A model generated the notes under the pieces. That model was not told where the DNA came from, did not search any database, and saw only the letters and a list, made by a program, of their open reading frames with translations. The translations under genes were made by a program, and so were the position numbers. Of a stretch of 64,000 nucleotides of DNA, positions 32,911 through 42,334 are shown piece by piece (within the stretch, counting starts at the first letter, position 1; each line of letters starts with the position of its first letter). The stretch comes from Alphaproteobacteria bacterium. Lineage in GTDB: Bacteria > Planctomycetota > Phycisphaerae > UBA1845. The stretch is taken from contig JANQQE010000014.1 of assembly GCA_028285105.1 (NCBI GenBank), positions 1-64,000 on the forward strand, given 5' to 3'.

Positions 32911-35310
32911 TCAATCGAAATTGATCTGGAAATCTGCAAAGTCGATCAAATCGAGGTCGCCATCGCTGTCGGTATCGAAACAATCGCAGTTAAGCGGCAT
33001 TGTCTGATCCGGTCCGAACGAGCACAAGTCGAAGTGTTCGTAGTCGGCACCGTCTACGGTGAAGTCACGGTTACCGTCGTGACTGAACCCGAACGGGAAG
33101 CATGGCCCCTGGAACAATCCTTGCAGGAACCCCGGCGAACCAATGTCATCGCCGTTGTAGACAGTCGTCAATTCAACCAGCGCCGCACCGTTTTGACCAT
33201 TGATCGACTTGTCCCAAGCCAGCGGGTCGTCATTGGCCAGCGCATCGTATGCGACCGATGGTAAAATGTAGATACTCGGTCCATCGGGACTGAGTCGCGG
33301 CCAAAGCGGATCGACGAAACCGCTCTTAAAGAACACTGCGTCAGTGACCTGTTCGGTTGCCCCACCGGGTTTGACGATACGCAACGACTCGCCACCGTTA
33401 GAAAGGTTCGACCCGGCGATTCCGCCATTGCCCGTGTCGCCGCTTGATGTAATTTGTAAATACTGCGAACCCCAACCGTTCAGGTATTCGGTTTCATCTC
33501 CGACGAACGGAATCGCCACCACCGACGAACGCGCCCCGAGGATATACGATGGAAAGTCACCGCTGCGCGTTACGTCGTCGGCCAAGTACCAACCGGCCAG
33601 GTCGATCGGCGAATCGGTATTGTTGTAAAGTTCAACCCACTCGGCTTCTGAAGGATTATTCTCCGTCGAATCGGGATTGTACATGATCTCGGTGATGACC
33701 ACGTCTCCGCACTGCACAAAGAATTCGACCGTCACCGGGTCGGACTCGAGGATTCCATCAAACGTCGAGAACGTAAAAGAATCCATGCCACAGGTTCCGT
33801 TGTTTTCGTAACGCACGAGGTCGAACGGAATCATCGGCATCAAGTATCCGTTTCCTGAAATATCCGCGGGCGTGATCAAGTGGTCACTGGCAGCCACCGC
33901 AAACAGATCGCCGTTTTGAGGAAGCGTCTTGACCAAGTACAAAAGCAACCCGAAGAAAGGACGCGTGTTATCTGTACCGTCCATCACAACTTCTTCGACA
34001 CCGCTGGGGGCCATGACAACTTGCTCACCTACGGAGATTGGGGATTGATTGCCGGTCGACGCGCCGTATAGAAAACCGGGCGATCCAATGTCATTACCGT
34101 GATAAACGCCAGCCGCCACCGATTGTTGCTTACCACCGGCAAGGTCGCCAATGTTGTGCCCGATCCAGTTCAACGGATCATCATTGCCCGCCGCCGTAAA
34201 GCTCGAAACATCTTCAGGAGGAAGTGCCGGATAGTCGGCTGGAACGAGTTGAATGCTTGCACCCGGTGGCGGATCGGGCCAATCTGTTGGGCCCACTGCC
34301 GTGTCAAACTCATCGCCATAATTAACGACATCGATGATCTGAGTGCCGTCGTTGAGCGTCAGGATTTCGTTGTCGGTTTGCTCGAAGATACCGCACGGGG
34401 TCCATAGCGGTGGATTGGGTATCAATGGAAGATCATTGGCAAAGCCGTCATTGACCGGACTGTTCGAAAGATTCCGACCGGCGATTGCGCCGCCGGTCGT
34501 TCCGTTCGAGTTAAGCTGAATGACGTTGATTTCCGGGCCAAGGTTCCACGAGGTCTTGAAGTCCGCAACGCTTGGCGATTCACCATTCAGTTCCGCGCCG
34601 TCGGGAATAATCACTACCGTTTGAAAAGAACGCAGCACAAACGAAGGAAACGTTCCGCTTTGCAAGGCGGTGCATGGCGCGGCGTCTTCAACGTCTTCAT
34701 CCTGAAAGAACCAACCCTCAATCTGAATGTCGGTGAACGTGGTATTAAACAGTTCGATCCATTCGGGGTTGGCTGCAAATGGCGGGTTCGGAAAGTTACC
34801 CTCCGGAGAGAGCGGGTTGTACATGATTTCAGTCAAGATCACGTCGCCCGGACCCGGATTGGGGTTCACCGCGATTTGCCCACGAACCTCGCCATTGGGA
34901 AAAAGGCTCGACTCGATCTGCACATAAAGACGACCGGCTTCAAGATCAGCCACACCGTTAGAATCGATCATCCACGTACCGTTGAACGTCGAATCATTGA
35001 CCAACACCAACGAAAAAAGTGGCGTCGATCCGTTGCTGCCCACATCGGCAGCGTACACCGTGGCACCAGTCGCGTCGGTCACGCCATGAAGCACAGCAAA
35101 ATCCAACTCCGTCTCAGCCGAATTCAACGTCGCCGCACCCTGACCCGCCGCGATGCTTCCGGTCGGTGGGACTACTTGGCTGCCTTCAAAGATGAATGAA
35201 CGGGTCACATCGGCTTGTGCCAACGAAACAGCAAAAAGCGGTACGAGGACGCATACCCACAGTACGCGATGCGCGCTTTTGGTGTTGAAGATGCTTGCGA
35301 TATTCTTCAC
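32911..35310 (-). CDS. secreted CHRD and lamin-tail-domain protein with dockerin-like end
   Basis: A 799-residue exported protein. The GTG at 35310 is chosen because GAGGGGAA lies 4 bases upstream and a signal peptide follows (VLWVCVLVPLFAVSLAQA); the frame continues upstream without coding character. Domains in order: a CHRD domain (about 35-150, ending FPNGEVRGQI), a lamin-tail domain (about 155-320, VILTEIMYNP...EWIELFN), a middle region (about 440-560) with Ig/cadherin-like sequence, a second lamin-tail domain (about 565-700, VVITEIMYNP...EWVELYNNT), and a C-terminal EF-hand-like pair (DGNRDFTVDGADYEHF and DTDSDGDLDLIDFADF). It is probably a cell-surface or extracellular protein of unknown ligand. 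Confidence 0.85.
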   Translation of the reverse strand: MKNIASIFNTKSAHRVLWVCVLVPLFAVSLAQADVTRSFIFEGSQVVPPTGSIAAGQGAATLNSAETELDFAVLHGVTDATGATVYAADVGSNGSTPLFSLVLVNDSTFNGTWMIDSNGVADLEAGRLYVQIESSLFPNGEVRGQIAVNPNPGPGDVILTEIMYNPLSPEGNFPNPPFAANPEWIELFNTTFTDIQIEGWFFQDEDVEDAAPCTALQSGTFPSFVLRSFQTVVIIPDGAELNGESPSVADFKTSWNLGPEINVIQLNSNGTTGGAIAGRNLSNSPVNDGFANDLPLIPNPPLWTPCGIFEQTDNEILTLNDGTQIIDVVNYGDEFDTAVGPTDWPDPPPGASIQLVPADYPALPPEDVSSFTAAGNDDPLNWIGHNIGDLAGGKQQSVAAGVYHGNDIGSPGFLYGASTGNQSPISVGEQVVMAPSGVEEVVMDGTDNTRPFFGLLLYLVKTLPQNGDLFAVAASDHLITPADISGNGYLMPMIPFDLVRYENNGTCGMDSFTFSTFDGILESDPVTVEFFVQCGDVVITEIMYNPDSTENNPSEAEWVELYNNTDSPIDLAGWYLADDVTRSGDFPSYILGARSSVVAIPFVGDETEYLNGWGSQYLQITSSGDTGNGGIAGSNLSNGGESLRIVKPGGATEQVTDAVFFKSGFVDPLWPRLSPDGPSIYILPSVAYDALANDDPLAWDKSINGQNGAALVELTTVYNGDDIGSPGFLQGLFQGPCFPFGFSHDGNRDFTVDGADYEHFDLCSFGPDQTMPLNCDCFDTDSDGDLDLIDFADFQINFD

Positions 35311-35704
35311 GACTTCCCCTCTCCATGCCGGTTGGCTGGAAACAACTCTACCATCCTCATCATGCCACGCTATGTCGTACGCCTGAACTGGGTCGTACGC
35401 CTGAACTGGAATTGCACGGGTCAAGAACGACCCGCGACCCTTGAAACCCACCAACGCGTCAGAGCCGAAAAACAAATGCACTGCCTCGGTTCAGTACTCC
35501 TGCCCCCACCGACCAAACCGATTCACATCCTGAGACTCCGCCATAGCCATAGCATACCGAAACAGGCAGCCGAACTTCAATCGCTCAAAGCCGGTTATTC
35601 GCATTATATATGAAGGCGTCTTCGACCGAGCGCGCACATGCGGGGATGGACCATGTCTAAAATGTATCTATCAGGAAATATGAGGTGGTATCAGAAAGTT
35701 GTAC
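35311..35704. other. intergenic region with an 18-bp tandem duplication
   Basis: 394 bases upstream of the lamin-tail gene, with no supported gene. GTCGTACGCCTGAACTGG occurs twice head to tail at 35374-35391 and 35392-35409, about 65 bases upstream of the GTG start, where an activator site could lie. Confidence 0.45.
35374..35409. repeat. perfect 18-bp tandem repeat
   Basis: Two identical adjacent copies of GTCGTACGCCTGAACTGG in the upstream region of a secreted-protein gene. It is either a duplicated protein-binding site or a replication slip. Confidence 0.8.
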
Positions 35705-37084
35705 TTATGGCGCGAAAACGAACTGGAACCGATGAAAGTCGCGCAGATCCACATCGTCGTCGAATTCAAAGTCGAATACATCGAGGCAAAGTGGGTCGTA
35801 TCCACTTGAAAGGTCAACCGTTTCCGGACCCGACAGGCAGGTCACGAAGTTGGGAAAATCGTTGATATTAACGGTTGCATCATTGTCCCAGTCGCCCTTG
35901 ATCAGCCGAATACCTGCCCCCAGCCCGCAAGCCAGTGGATCGGTGCAGAACACCATCTCCAGCGCGTCTACGTTATCGGAATCGGCGATCAGACCGAGTT
36001 GGTCAGCCGGCGCGAACACTTCCAGGACCACGGTTACCGGATCGATAAAACGCGCAGAAAGAATATCTGCCGCACCATTTGAACTGATATTGGGAATCGG
36101 CACAGGACCGCCCAACGAAGTCGACCCAGGTGACAAAGACAGAAAGATCACGTCACCATCATTGAATTGCCAGTTGTCGTCATGATCGAGTACGAGCAGC
36201 GCATCGATATTGTCAGTGGCCTGAAGCCCGATGTCAGCCGCCGAAGTAAAGCGTTGCGGTGAAATACCGGGAACGAACGGATCAGGGTGAACGAAAATGT
36301 CAGCCGGCGAGTTTCCGGGAAGCGTCAACAGCGATGGCGACATTGGTGCTACTGAGAAAAAGAACGCGGGCATCGGGCCGGGCGCACCTCGAGCACTTTC
36401 CGGCATCTCGTATGCCATGCCGTTGACACCATCCTCAGGGGCGGAGGAATAATCTCTCGACCCCGTTTCGGGCTTACCTCCGAAATCATGCCCGCCTTCG
36501 TCGTATTGGTTCTTCGATTGCGAATTAGACAAAACGGGGCCCCTCAACGCTCGCGCGGCTGGACCATTCACGGTGAAACCACTCAGCGTAATAAACGCAT
36601 CTGCGGCAGCATGACCGCGCGCCGCCTGGTCGGCAACATTGTACGGTACTTCACTCGAGCGCAATACGGGGTTCGGCGGAACATCCCCGGTTGTATTACG
36701 GTCAACTGCAAACATGAAAATGAATTCCTGATTGGGTGGAATCGACCCCTTTGAAAACGACATGGCGTCCAGATCATCGCCGGGTTGACCAAGTCCGATG
36801 TTTGTTGAATTAAACGCCGGTTCGGGTTGAAGGTCAGGTTGAAAGATGCGCAAGACTTCATCTGGATGAAGGGTGGCACTTGGCAATGTGACGGAGGGCG
36901 AATTCGCGTCGAACGTAAATAACGGGGTCGAAACCGGATCGGTCGGCGGAGACCCGAATGCATTGACAGCCAACCCACACACCACCGCGAACAACGCAAT
37001 GGCATGACCGTATTGAGCAGAATGCCCAAAACGCGTCAGTACCTGAAATGCCTCGTATCTCTCGTCTGGACTTTGATTTCTCAA
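35705..37084 (-). CDS. secreted hypothetical protein with EF-hand-like C terminus
   Basis: A 459-residue protein with a long basic N-region and a signal-like segment (about residues 26-44, IALFAVVCGLAVNAFG). The mature part has beta-rich sequence without a known family; the phrases DDLDAMSF, DNIDALLVLD and DNVDALEMV recur about 110 to 150 residues apart, suggesting an internal repeat. The last 60 residues (GDWDNDATVNINDFPNF and FDDDVDLRDFHRFQ) are the dockerin-like calcium pair seen in many planctomycete secreted proteins. The start is a TTG at 37084 with GGGGAAAA upstream. It lies 26 bases downstream of the TPR kinase gene and may share its transcript. Confidence 0.75.
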   Translation of the reverse strand: MRNQSPDERYEAFQVLTRFGHSAQYGHAIALFAVVCGLAVNAFGSPPTDPVSTPLFTFDANSPSVTLPSATLHPDEVLRIFQPDLQPEPAFNSTNIGLGQPGDDLDAMSFSKGSIPPNQEFIFMFAVDRNTTGDVPPNPVLRSSEVPYNVADQAARGHAAADAFITLSGFTVNGPAARALRGPVLSNSQSKNQYDEGGHDFGGKPETGSRDYSSAPEDGVNGMAYEMPESARGAPGPMPAFFFSVAPMSPSLLTLPGNSPADIFVHPDPFVPGISPQRFTSAADIGLQATDNIDALLVLDHDDNWQFNDGDVIFLSLSPGSTSLGGPVPIPNISSNGAADILSARFIDPVTVVLEVFAPADQLGLIADSDNVDALEMVFCTDPLACGLGAGIRLIKGDWDNDATVNINDFPNFVTCLSGPETVDLSSGYDPLCLDVFDFEFDDDVDLRDFHRFQFVFAP

Positions 37085-37110
37085 GGAATTTTCCCCATAT
37101 ATTCGCCAAC

Positions 37111-39987
37111 CTATGGTTTTACGACATTTGATCCGTCCGAATCAAGACCGTTCGCTCCGATCCATGGCGGCCAATCGGCGTCGGTCTGCATCTTTCGCAG
37201 CAGGATTTCGGCGTGATACGTGTATCGAAAGGCCCGATCGAAGGACCGATAAGCACGCTCAAACCCTTCAAGTGCCGATTTTCGATCACCATCAGCCAAA
37301 GCCATCGCCGCTGCATGGAACTCGGCTTCACCGCGCAATCTCCACGGGTGGTCTGTTTGCTCAGCCAGATTTCCTAATTCGGCAAGCGATTTTTGACCTC
37401 GAACCATCGCCCAAAGTGCCTGCTTCCACTCAACGGTTTCAAACGGTTCGGGGCCTGGCTCGATAACAATGTCGTCTGCCGCCTTTTGCAAATGTTGATC
37501 GGCAGCCTTGCTATCGCCCAGCAAGCGCAGGCACGTCGCCGTCCAGATCACCGAAGTCGCTTCATTCTGTGCTGCCTCCGTGATGGCGTTGGCATGGTCG
37601 TACGCTTTCTCGACGTTGCCTCGTTCGACTTCGATCAACATCGGGTACACGTGATCGTAGAGATATGTCGGGCCTAGCTGTTTGCAATCGCGATGTGATT
37701 CAACGTCCGCCATTGCTTTGTCATGTTCGTCCAGCCAATAGTACAACCGCCACCGGTAGTGCAGCGCTTCGCACCAACGGTCTTCGCGCTCGTCGCCCTT
37801 GTTCGTCACCGTCGTTTGCGCAGCGATGGCCTCTTCGTATCGCCCCATCGCTTCCAGCGTGAAGGCCTCTGCCGAGTGTGGGCTCGGATTATCGGGGTCA
37901 ACCGCCTGTCCCTCGCGCGCGACTTCGAGCGATCTTTCGAAGTACTCATTCGCGTTTTCATCGTCGCGCGTTCCGTCGCTGCCGCGAAGAATCTCACCGT
38001 TCAACCGTTCAGCGATCGATAGAAGATAGTACGGGTATCCGCCATACACCTTGCTGTCGATGACGGCTGACAGCGCTCTTTGCGCATCGGCGTAGTCGAC
38101 GTTTTCTCTAAATCTAAACATCCGCTGATTGTACGCACGACCCAGTTGCAGGCTTGCCTGCGGGAAGAACTCGCCATCCATCGCCCGCATGTCGCGCGCT
38201 TCTTGATATGAACCGATCGCTTCGTCCTGATCATCCCAATGAAGCGCCAACCCGCGCAGGAACCAGGCCTCGGCTGAAATGTTTTCGATCGCGTCGGCTT
38301 GTTCGATCAATGCAATCGCTTCCGTTTCCTGCTCGTCACGGTCGTACATGCACGCCAGCGCGTAAAGCAGTTCGGCATTGTCGCCATGTTCCACGCGCGC
38401 GGTTTCAATCTGCTCGATCGCGTCTGCGCATTTGGTTTTGTCGCCTTGCAAACATCCGCCCGACATCGCCCGCAACAGCGCAACGTCCAACGCATCGCCA
38501 CCAATCGCTTCCGACTCGTCAAGCAGCGAAGCCACCGCATCCGTATTGTGGTAATCCTTGTAGACAAGCTGATTGAATGCGTCGTCGATCAGCCCTGCCG
38601 CCCGCTCCCGCCGCGAACCAGCCACACTCAACGCCAAGCCCGCCCCAAAGAGAATCATCACACAAGTCGTTACCAGAGCGTAAGATGCGGCTTTGTTCCG
38701 CTTGGCCCACTTGATCCCGCGACCGACCCAACCAATGCGGCGACTGAGGATCGGACGGCCCTCTGCAAAGCGTCGCAGATCCGTCGCCATCGCGCCTGCC
38801 GTCGCGTAACGATACTTCGGATCCTTCTCCATCGCCTTAAGGCAAATCGTCTCCAGATCTTTTGGAATGCGAGCGTCATGCTTGCGCGGTGGCGACGGTT
38901 GCTGCGTTCGAATACCCGTTAAAATCTGATCGCGCGTTTCACCCGTCACCGCGCGACGCAGTGTCAGCAATTCATAAAACGTGATACCGAGCGAATAGAT
39001 ATCCGTCCGATGATCCACGCCACCCACCGATGCGTCGATCATTTCCGGCGAAAGATAAAACGGTGTGCCCATCACTTCACCGCTGGCGGTCAACGTCGGT
39101 TCATCGACCAGACGCGCCAACCCGAAGTCGGTGATGTGCAAGCGTTGATCTTCGCCGACCAAGAGGTTGTGCGGTTTGATGTCGCGATGAATCACGCCTT
39201 GGCTGTGCGCATGGTCCAAACCGTCTGCAACGTCAGCGATCAAACCAGCCAAGTGGCGATAGTCCGACGATGCGCGTTGCAGCGACTTGACGTCGATACC
39301 GTCCGCTTCGTTTGCGGGCGCGATATCTGATGATGCCGCCGAACGAATGGTCGGCTGCGAACCCTTGGATGGCTGAAGATTTTTAGACGGTTGCGTTTCA
39401 GCGGATTCAATACGCTCGATATGAATCGTCTCTGCCGCCGACGAACCGCCTAAACCAGAACCGCCCAGCCCCACCGATTCGATCAACGTTCGATTCGACG
39501 GACTAAGCAAGCGCGTGCGATGGCGAATCGCCTGATCGAGACTGCCGCCTTCGATCAAATCCATCGCGTAATAGAAATGCCCGTCGTCGTCGCCGTGCGC
39601 AAACACCGGCACAATATTCGTATGGTGCAAACGGGCAGCCGCCCGCGCTTCGCTTCGGAAACGTTGGATGGCAGTGCGCCCCTGCCGCGCGCGACTCGGC
39701 AGTACCTTCAGCGCCACCTCGCGATCGAGCGAAAGCTGCGTGGCTCGATAAACCACGCCCATCCCGCCATGGCCCAACTCTTCGATAATCCGAAAGTCGC
39801 CGATCCGAGTGCCGACAGCCAACCGATCCGTATCGCACAATTTGACAGCCGCCTCGCTGGACGCAACGTGGGTGTCGAGATTAAGGTCAAACGGAACACC
39901 ATCGTCCGCAGCCCCAATCCCAAACGCTTCGCGCAATTCATCCGCAAGCTCGTCCTGGTTGAAATCAATCCCGTCGGGTTCGGTCAT
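37111..39987 (-). CDS. membrane serine/threonine kinase with TPR tail
   Basis: A 958-residue Hanks-type kinase. ATG 39987 is taken as start; the open frame upstream is low-complexity Trp/Gly sequence. The kinase domain begins near 65: LGHGGMGVVY at 71, VALKVL lysine, HRDIKPHNLLV, TDFGLARL and PFYLSPEM. Between helix D and the catalytic loop there is an unusual insert of about 80 residues, rich in Ser, Gly and Lys (SGLGGSSAAE, PSKNLQPSKG), a possible autophosphorylation segment. A membrane helix (SYALVTTCVMILFGAGLALSV) follows the kinase, then TPR repeats (about 490-950, EAIALIEQADAIENISAEAW). It has no adjacent sigma factor gene. Confidence 0.9.
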   Translation of the reverse strand: MTEPDGIDFNQDELADELREAFGIGAADDGVPFDLNLDTHVASSEAAVKLCDTDRLAVGTRIGDFRIIEELGHGGMGVVYRATQLSLDREVALKVLPSRARQGRTAIQRFRSEARAAARLHHTNIVPVFAHGDDDGHFYYAMDLIEGGSLDQAIRHRTRLLSPSNRTLIESVGLGGSGLGGSSAAETIHIERIESAETQPSKNLQPSKGSQPTIRSAASSDIAPANEADGIDVKSLQRASSDYRHLAGLIADVADGLDHAHSQGVIHRDIKPHNLLVGEDQRLHITDFGLARLVDEPTLTASGEVMGTPFYLSPEMIDASVGGVDHRTDIYSLGITFYELLTLRRAVTGETRDQILTGIRTQQPSPPRKHDARIPKDLETICLKAMEKDPKYRYATAGAMATDLRRFAEGRPILSRRIGWVGRGIKWAKRNKAASYALVTTCVMILFGAGLALSVAGSRRERAAGLIDDAFNQLVYKDYHNTDAVASLLDESEAIGGDALDVALLRAMSGGCLQGDKTKCADAIEQIETARVEHGDNAELLYALACMYDRDEQETEAIALIEQADAIENISAEAWFLRGLALHWDDQDEAIGSYQEARDMRAMDGEFFPQASLQLGRAYNQRMFRFRENVDYADAQRALSAVIDSKVYGGYPYYLLSIAERLNGEILRGSDGTRDDENANEYFERSLEVAREGQAVDPDNPSPHSAEAFTLEAMGRYEEAIAAQTTVTNKGDEREDRWCEALHYRWRLYYWLDEHDKAMADVESHRDCKQLGPTYLYDHVYPMLIEVERGNVEKAYDHANAITEAAQNEATSVIWTATCLRLLGDSKAADQHLQKAADDIVIEPGPEPFETVEWKQALWAMVRGQKSLAELGNLAEQTDHPWRLRGEAEFHAAAMALADGDRKSALEGFERAYRSFDRAFRYTYHAEILLRKMQTDADWPPWIGANGLDSDGSNVVKP

Positions 39988-40499
39988 GTCGTCTATTCTA
40001 ATGCCAGTCGATCCCCGATTGTGCATCACCCAACCCCACCAAGGCCCCATAAACGCCCAAGAGCCCCAATAACACGGCATGCCCATAATCCCCATCCAAC
40101 CCCAAGGGGACCGAGCCAAAAACCAGCGCAAACTCCGACCAGAAAAAAATGAGGGAAAAACCCTCCTTCACCCCGAACCACCGCAAAAACAAAGGCGGTC
40201 CAAGATGGTATAGCCAAGCAAGCTGGGCGTTTTGACAAGGTGCGTGTGAAATGCATGTCCTACGGTCAAGCATGGCCTTATGAAAGCCCCGACTTCTGCA
40301 TGTTTGGTCTGATATCTGGCAAATGCAAATACTCGTGGAAGATATTGCCCACAGAAATATGTCTTAAAACGAAATGGGGCTATGGCCTACCGGTATCATG
40401 AAATGAGTAGACTCTCGTCGTAATTAAACTTAAACCGTGCCGAAATGGACAGCCGAACGTGCGTGGTGCAGCGTTTACACTTTTTGAGAATACATCTCC
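39988..40499. other. intergenic region, C/A-rich on plus strand
   Basis: 512 bases between the divergent kinase and YdeI-like genes. The segment 39990-40200 has strong strand bias (G/T-rich on the minus strand), giving hydrophobic open frames in several minus-strand frames at once. One of these (40273-39998, 91 codons, ending LLGLLGVYGALVGLGDA) looks like a small membrane protein but lacks a ribosome site. Confidence 0.3.
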
Positions 40500-41147
40500 A
40501 TGAAGAACAAGAATCCAAAGGTTGATGAATATCTGAGGAAGTCAAAAAAGTGGCAGGGAGAGTTACGCGAATTGAGGAGGATCGTACTTGATTGTGGTCT
40601 CACCGAAGAATTGAAATGGCGCACGCCTTGCTACACACATCAAGATAGCAACGTCGTCATGATCGGCAGGTTTAAGGAATACTGTACGCTTAGTTTCTTC
40701 AAAGGAGCCCTGCTCAAAGACGTCAAAAATATTCTGGCCAAACCCGGGAAGAATACGCAGGCGGCGCGCCTGATTCGGTTCACTTCTGTTCGAGAAATTG
40801 TTGAGATGGAACCCATCTTGAGCGCCTTCATCCATGAATCCCGCGATGTCGAAGAGGCCGGCTTGAAAGTCACGTTCAAGGAAATTTCAGAATTCGACAT
40901 TCCTGATGAACTTGAGATCAAGCTGAACGAAAGTCCTGCTCTTAAAACCGCATTCGCTGCTTTGACTCCTGGACGGCAAAGAGGATATCTCCTTTATTTT
41001 TCTTCGGCCAAACAATCCAAGACTCGAACGTCAAGAATTGAAAAATACTCACAGCAGATTCTTGATGGAAAGGGAATAAACGACTGCACCTGCGGACATT
41101 CCCGCAAGCCGCCTCAATGCGATGGCTCGCACAAGCAATTTCAATAA
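40500..41147 (+). CDS. YdeI/OmdA-DUF1801 protein with CDGSH-type Fe-S motif
   Basis: A 215-residue cytoplasmic protein. Residues about 10-125 match the DUF1801 (YdhG-like) fold, sometimes called iron chaperone-like: EELKWRTPCYT, GRFKEYCTLSFFKGALL. The middle matches the YdeI/OmdA helical region (ALTPGRQRGYLLYFSSAKQSKTRTSRI). The last 20 residues carry CTCGHSRKPPQCDGSH, the C-x-C-x2-S-x3-P-x-C-D-G-S-H pattern of CDGSH 2Fe-2S proteins with all four ligands. So this may be a redox or iron-linked protein. No good ribosome site is seen, but family length and start agree. It is a single gene. Confidence 0.85.
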   Translation: MKNKNPKVDEYLRKSKKWQGELRELRRIVLDCGLTEELKWRTPCYTHQDSNVVMIGRFKEYCTLSFFKGALLKDVKNILAKPGKNTQAARLIRFTSVREIVEMEPILSAFIHESRDVEEAGLKVTFKEISEFDIPDELEIKLNESPALKTAFAALTPGRQRGYLLYFSSAKQSKTRTSRIEKYSQQILDGKGINDCTCGHSRKPPQCDGSHKQFQ

Positions 41148-41202
41148 AGTAGCGATCGTCTGCGATGAGTGACGCTTCGCTGAATCAGATCCTCTGGCCT
41201 AT

Positions 41203-41799
41203 TCACATATCCTCATCCGGATCGACTTCGTCGAGGCGGGATTTTACTCTTTTGAGGACTCTTGATTTGGCTTGGTAGACGCTGGCTTTGCTTAGCTCTA
41301 ACGCTTCTGCCGTTTCGTCTACTGTTTTTCCTCCGAGGACGTGGAGCTTAAACGCCTCCAGCGTTTGGGCTTCGAACTCGGGGGCGATTTCTCTTAGGGC
41401 CCAGCGGAGGCGATGCATGCGCCATTCCTGTTCCCACTTTTCGTCGTTGTCGCTGTCTTTGACAGCCGCTAAATAATCGAACGCGTTGGGGTCCATGTTT
41501 TCGCCCTGGCGTTCTTCTTTTTTGGCTTTGCGGCCCATCGCCCGGACGACCGCCGTCCTGAGGTATGCCCGGAAGCGCCCTTTGCTGGCGTCGTATTCGA
41601 ATCCGTCCAGCGCCGACAGCAGGCTCATCTCGACTTCCTGCACGATGTCTTCTGCATCGTTGACCGACGCACCGCGCCGCCGGGCGTACCGCAGCAGCAG
41701 TTCGCCGTAGCGATCATGAAACTCCTGCCAACTCAGCGTGTCCGTCCGATCACGGAGTCGCAGCAGCAGCGTTGCACGGGTTGAATCGAATCCACTCAT
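41203..41799 (-). CDS. ECF-type RNA polymerase sigma factor
   Basis: A 198-residue sigma-70 family protein starting at ATG 41799. Region 2: TLSWQEFHDRYGELLLRYARRRG, NDAEDIVQEVEMSLL and KGRFRAYLRTAVVRAMG. Region 4 HTH: KTVDETAEALELSKASVYQAKSR. This is a planctomycete ECF subtype with the DAEDIVQ motif kept, unlike the two sigma factors at 9.8 and 14.0 kb. The nearest kinase gene is 1.8 kb away on the same strand with another gene between, so a direct pairing is not evident. Its acidic tail (DEVDPDEDM) is unusual. Confidence 0.85.
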   Translation of the reverse strand: MSGFDSTRATLLLRLRDRTDTLSWQEFHDRYGELLLRYARRRGASVNDAEDIVQEVEMSLLSALDGFEYDASKGRFRAYLRTAVVRAMGRKAKKEERQGENMDPNAFDYLAAVKDSDNDEKWEQEWRMHRLRWALREIAPEFEAQTLEAFKLHVLGGKTVDETAEALELSKASVYQAKSRVLKRVKSRLDEVDPDEDM

Positions 41800-41908
41800 C
41801 TGATGCGTTCTTTCCTCGACATGCCCTCGTCGCGGTATTTGCTTGCGATCACGAATGGGCACGAGCCCCATATTGTTTCAGGCTGGGCGACACTTCTCAA
41901 GCAGATAA

Positions 41909-42313
41909 TCAGCCCAACTCGATTTCGCGCGGTTCGCAATTGTCGCCAATCGCCACCATGACCACTTCAGCTTCGGTGACGCGGGCGATCTCCGGTGGAA
42001 TTGAAGATCGTTCGGCCATCACCTTGACACTGATGGTCATCGACGTTCGACCGATGCGGGTGGCTTGTCCGTAAAGACTCAGCACGTCACCGACGCGAAC
42101 CGGTTCCTTGAAAATCACCTCTTTCATCGACACCGTCACGTAGCGATGCGGTGCCTGACGCAGCGCTTCGACGTAGGCGGCTTGGTCGATGTAGCTTAGG
42201 ATCACCCCGCCGAAGATACTGCCTTCGCCATTGGTGTCGCGCGGCATCATCACGACACGGATCGCCGGTTCGTCGCGGGGCGGTTTGGGTGTTTTTCCGG
42301 ATGCGTTGGCCAT
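41909..42313 (-). CDS. acyl-CoA thioesterase, hotdog fold (YciA-like)
   Basis: A 134-residue hotdog-domain protein of the YciA/BFIT group, which hydrolyses acyl-CoA. Seen: MMPRDTNGEGSIFGGVILSYID with the conserved Asn-x-x-G-x-x-FGG and catalytic Asp of the helix, then VTVSMKEVIFKEPVRVGDVLSLYG and TSMTISVKV. Length is typical. The gene lies 21 bases downstream of the DMT transporter gene on the same strand. The substrate cannot be read from sequence. Confidence 0.88.
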   Translation of the reverse strand: MANASGKTPKPPRDEPAIRVVMMPRDTNGEGSIFGGVILSYIDQAAYVEALRQAPHRYVTVSMKEVIFKEPVRVGDVLSLYGQATRIGRTSMTISVKVMAERSSIPPEIARVTEAEVVMVAIGDNCEPREIELG

Positions 42314-42334
42314 CTTTGTTTTCTCGAAATTCGA

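Noticed and set aside
39998-40273. Possible small membrane protein of 91 residues
   Set aside because: No ribosome site, and all minus-strand frames look hydrophobic because of G/T-rich DNA; kept only as a note on the intergenic region.
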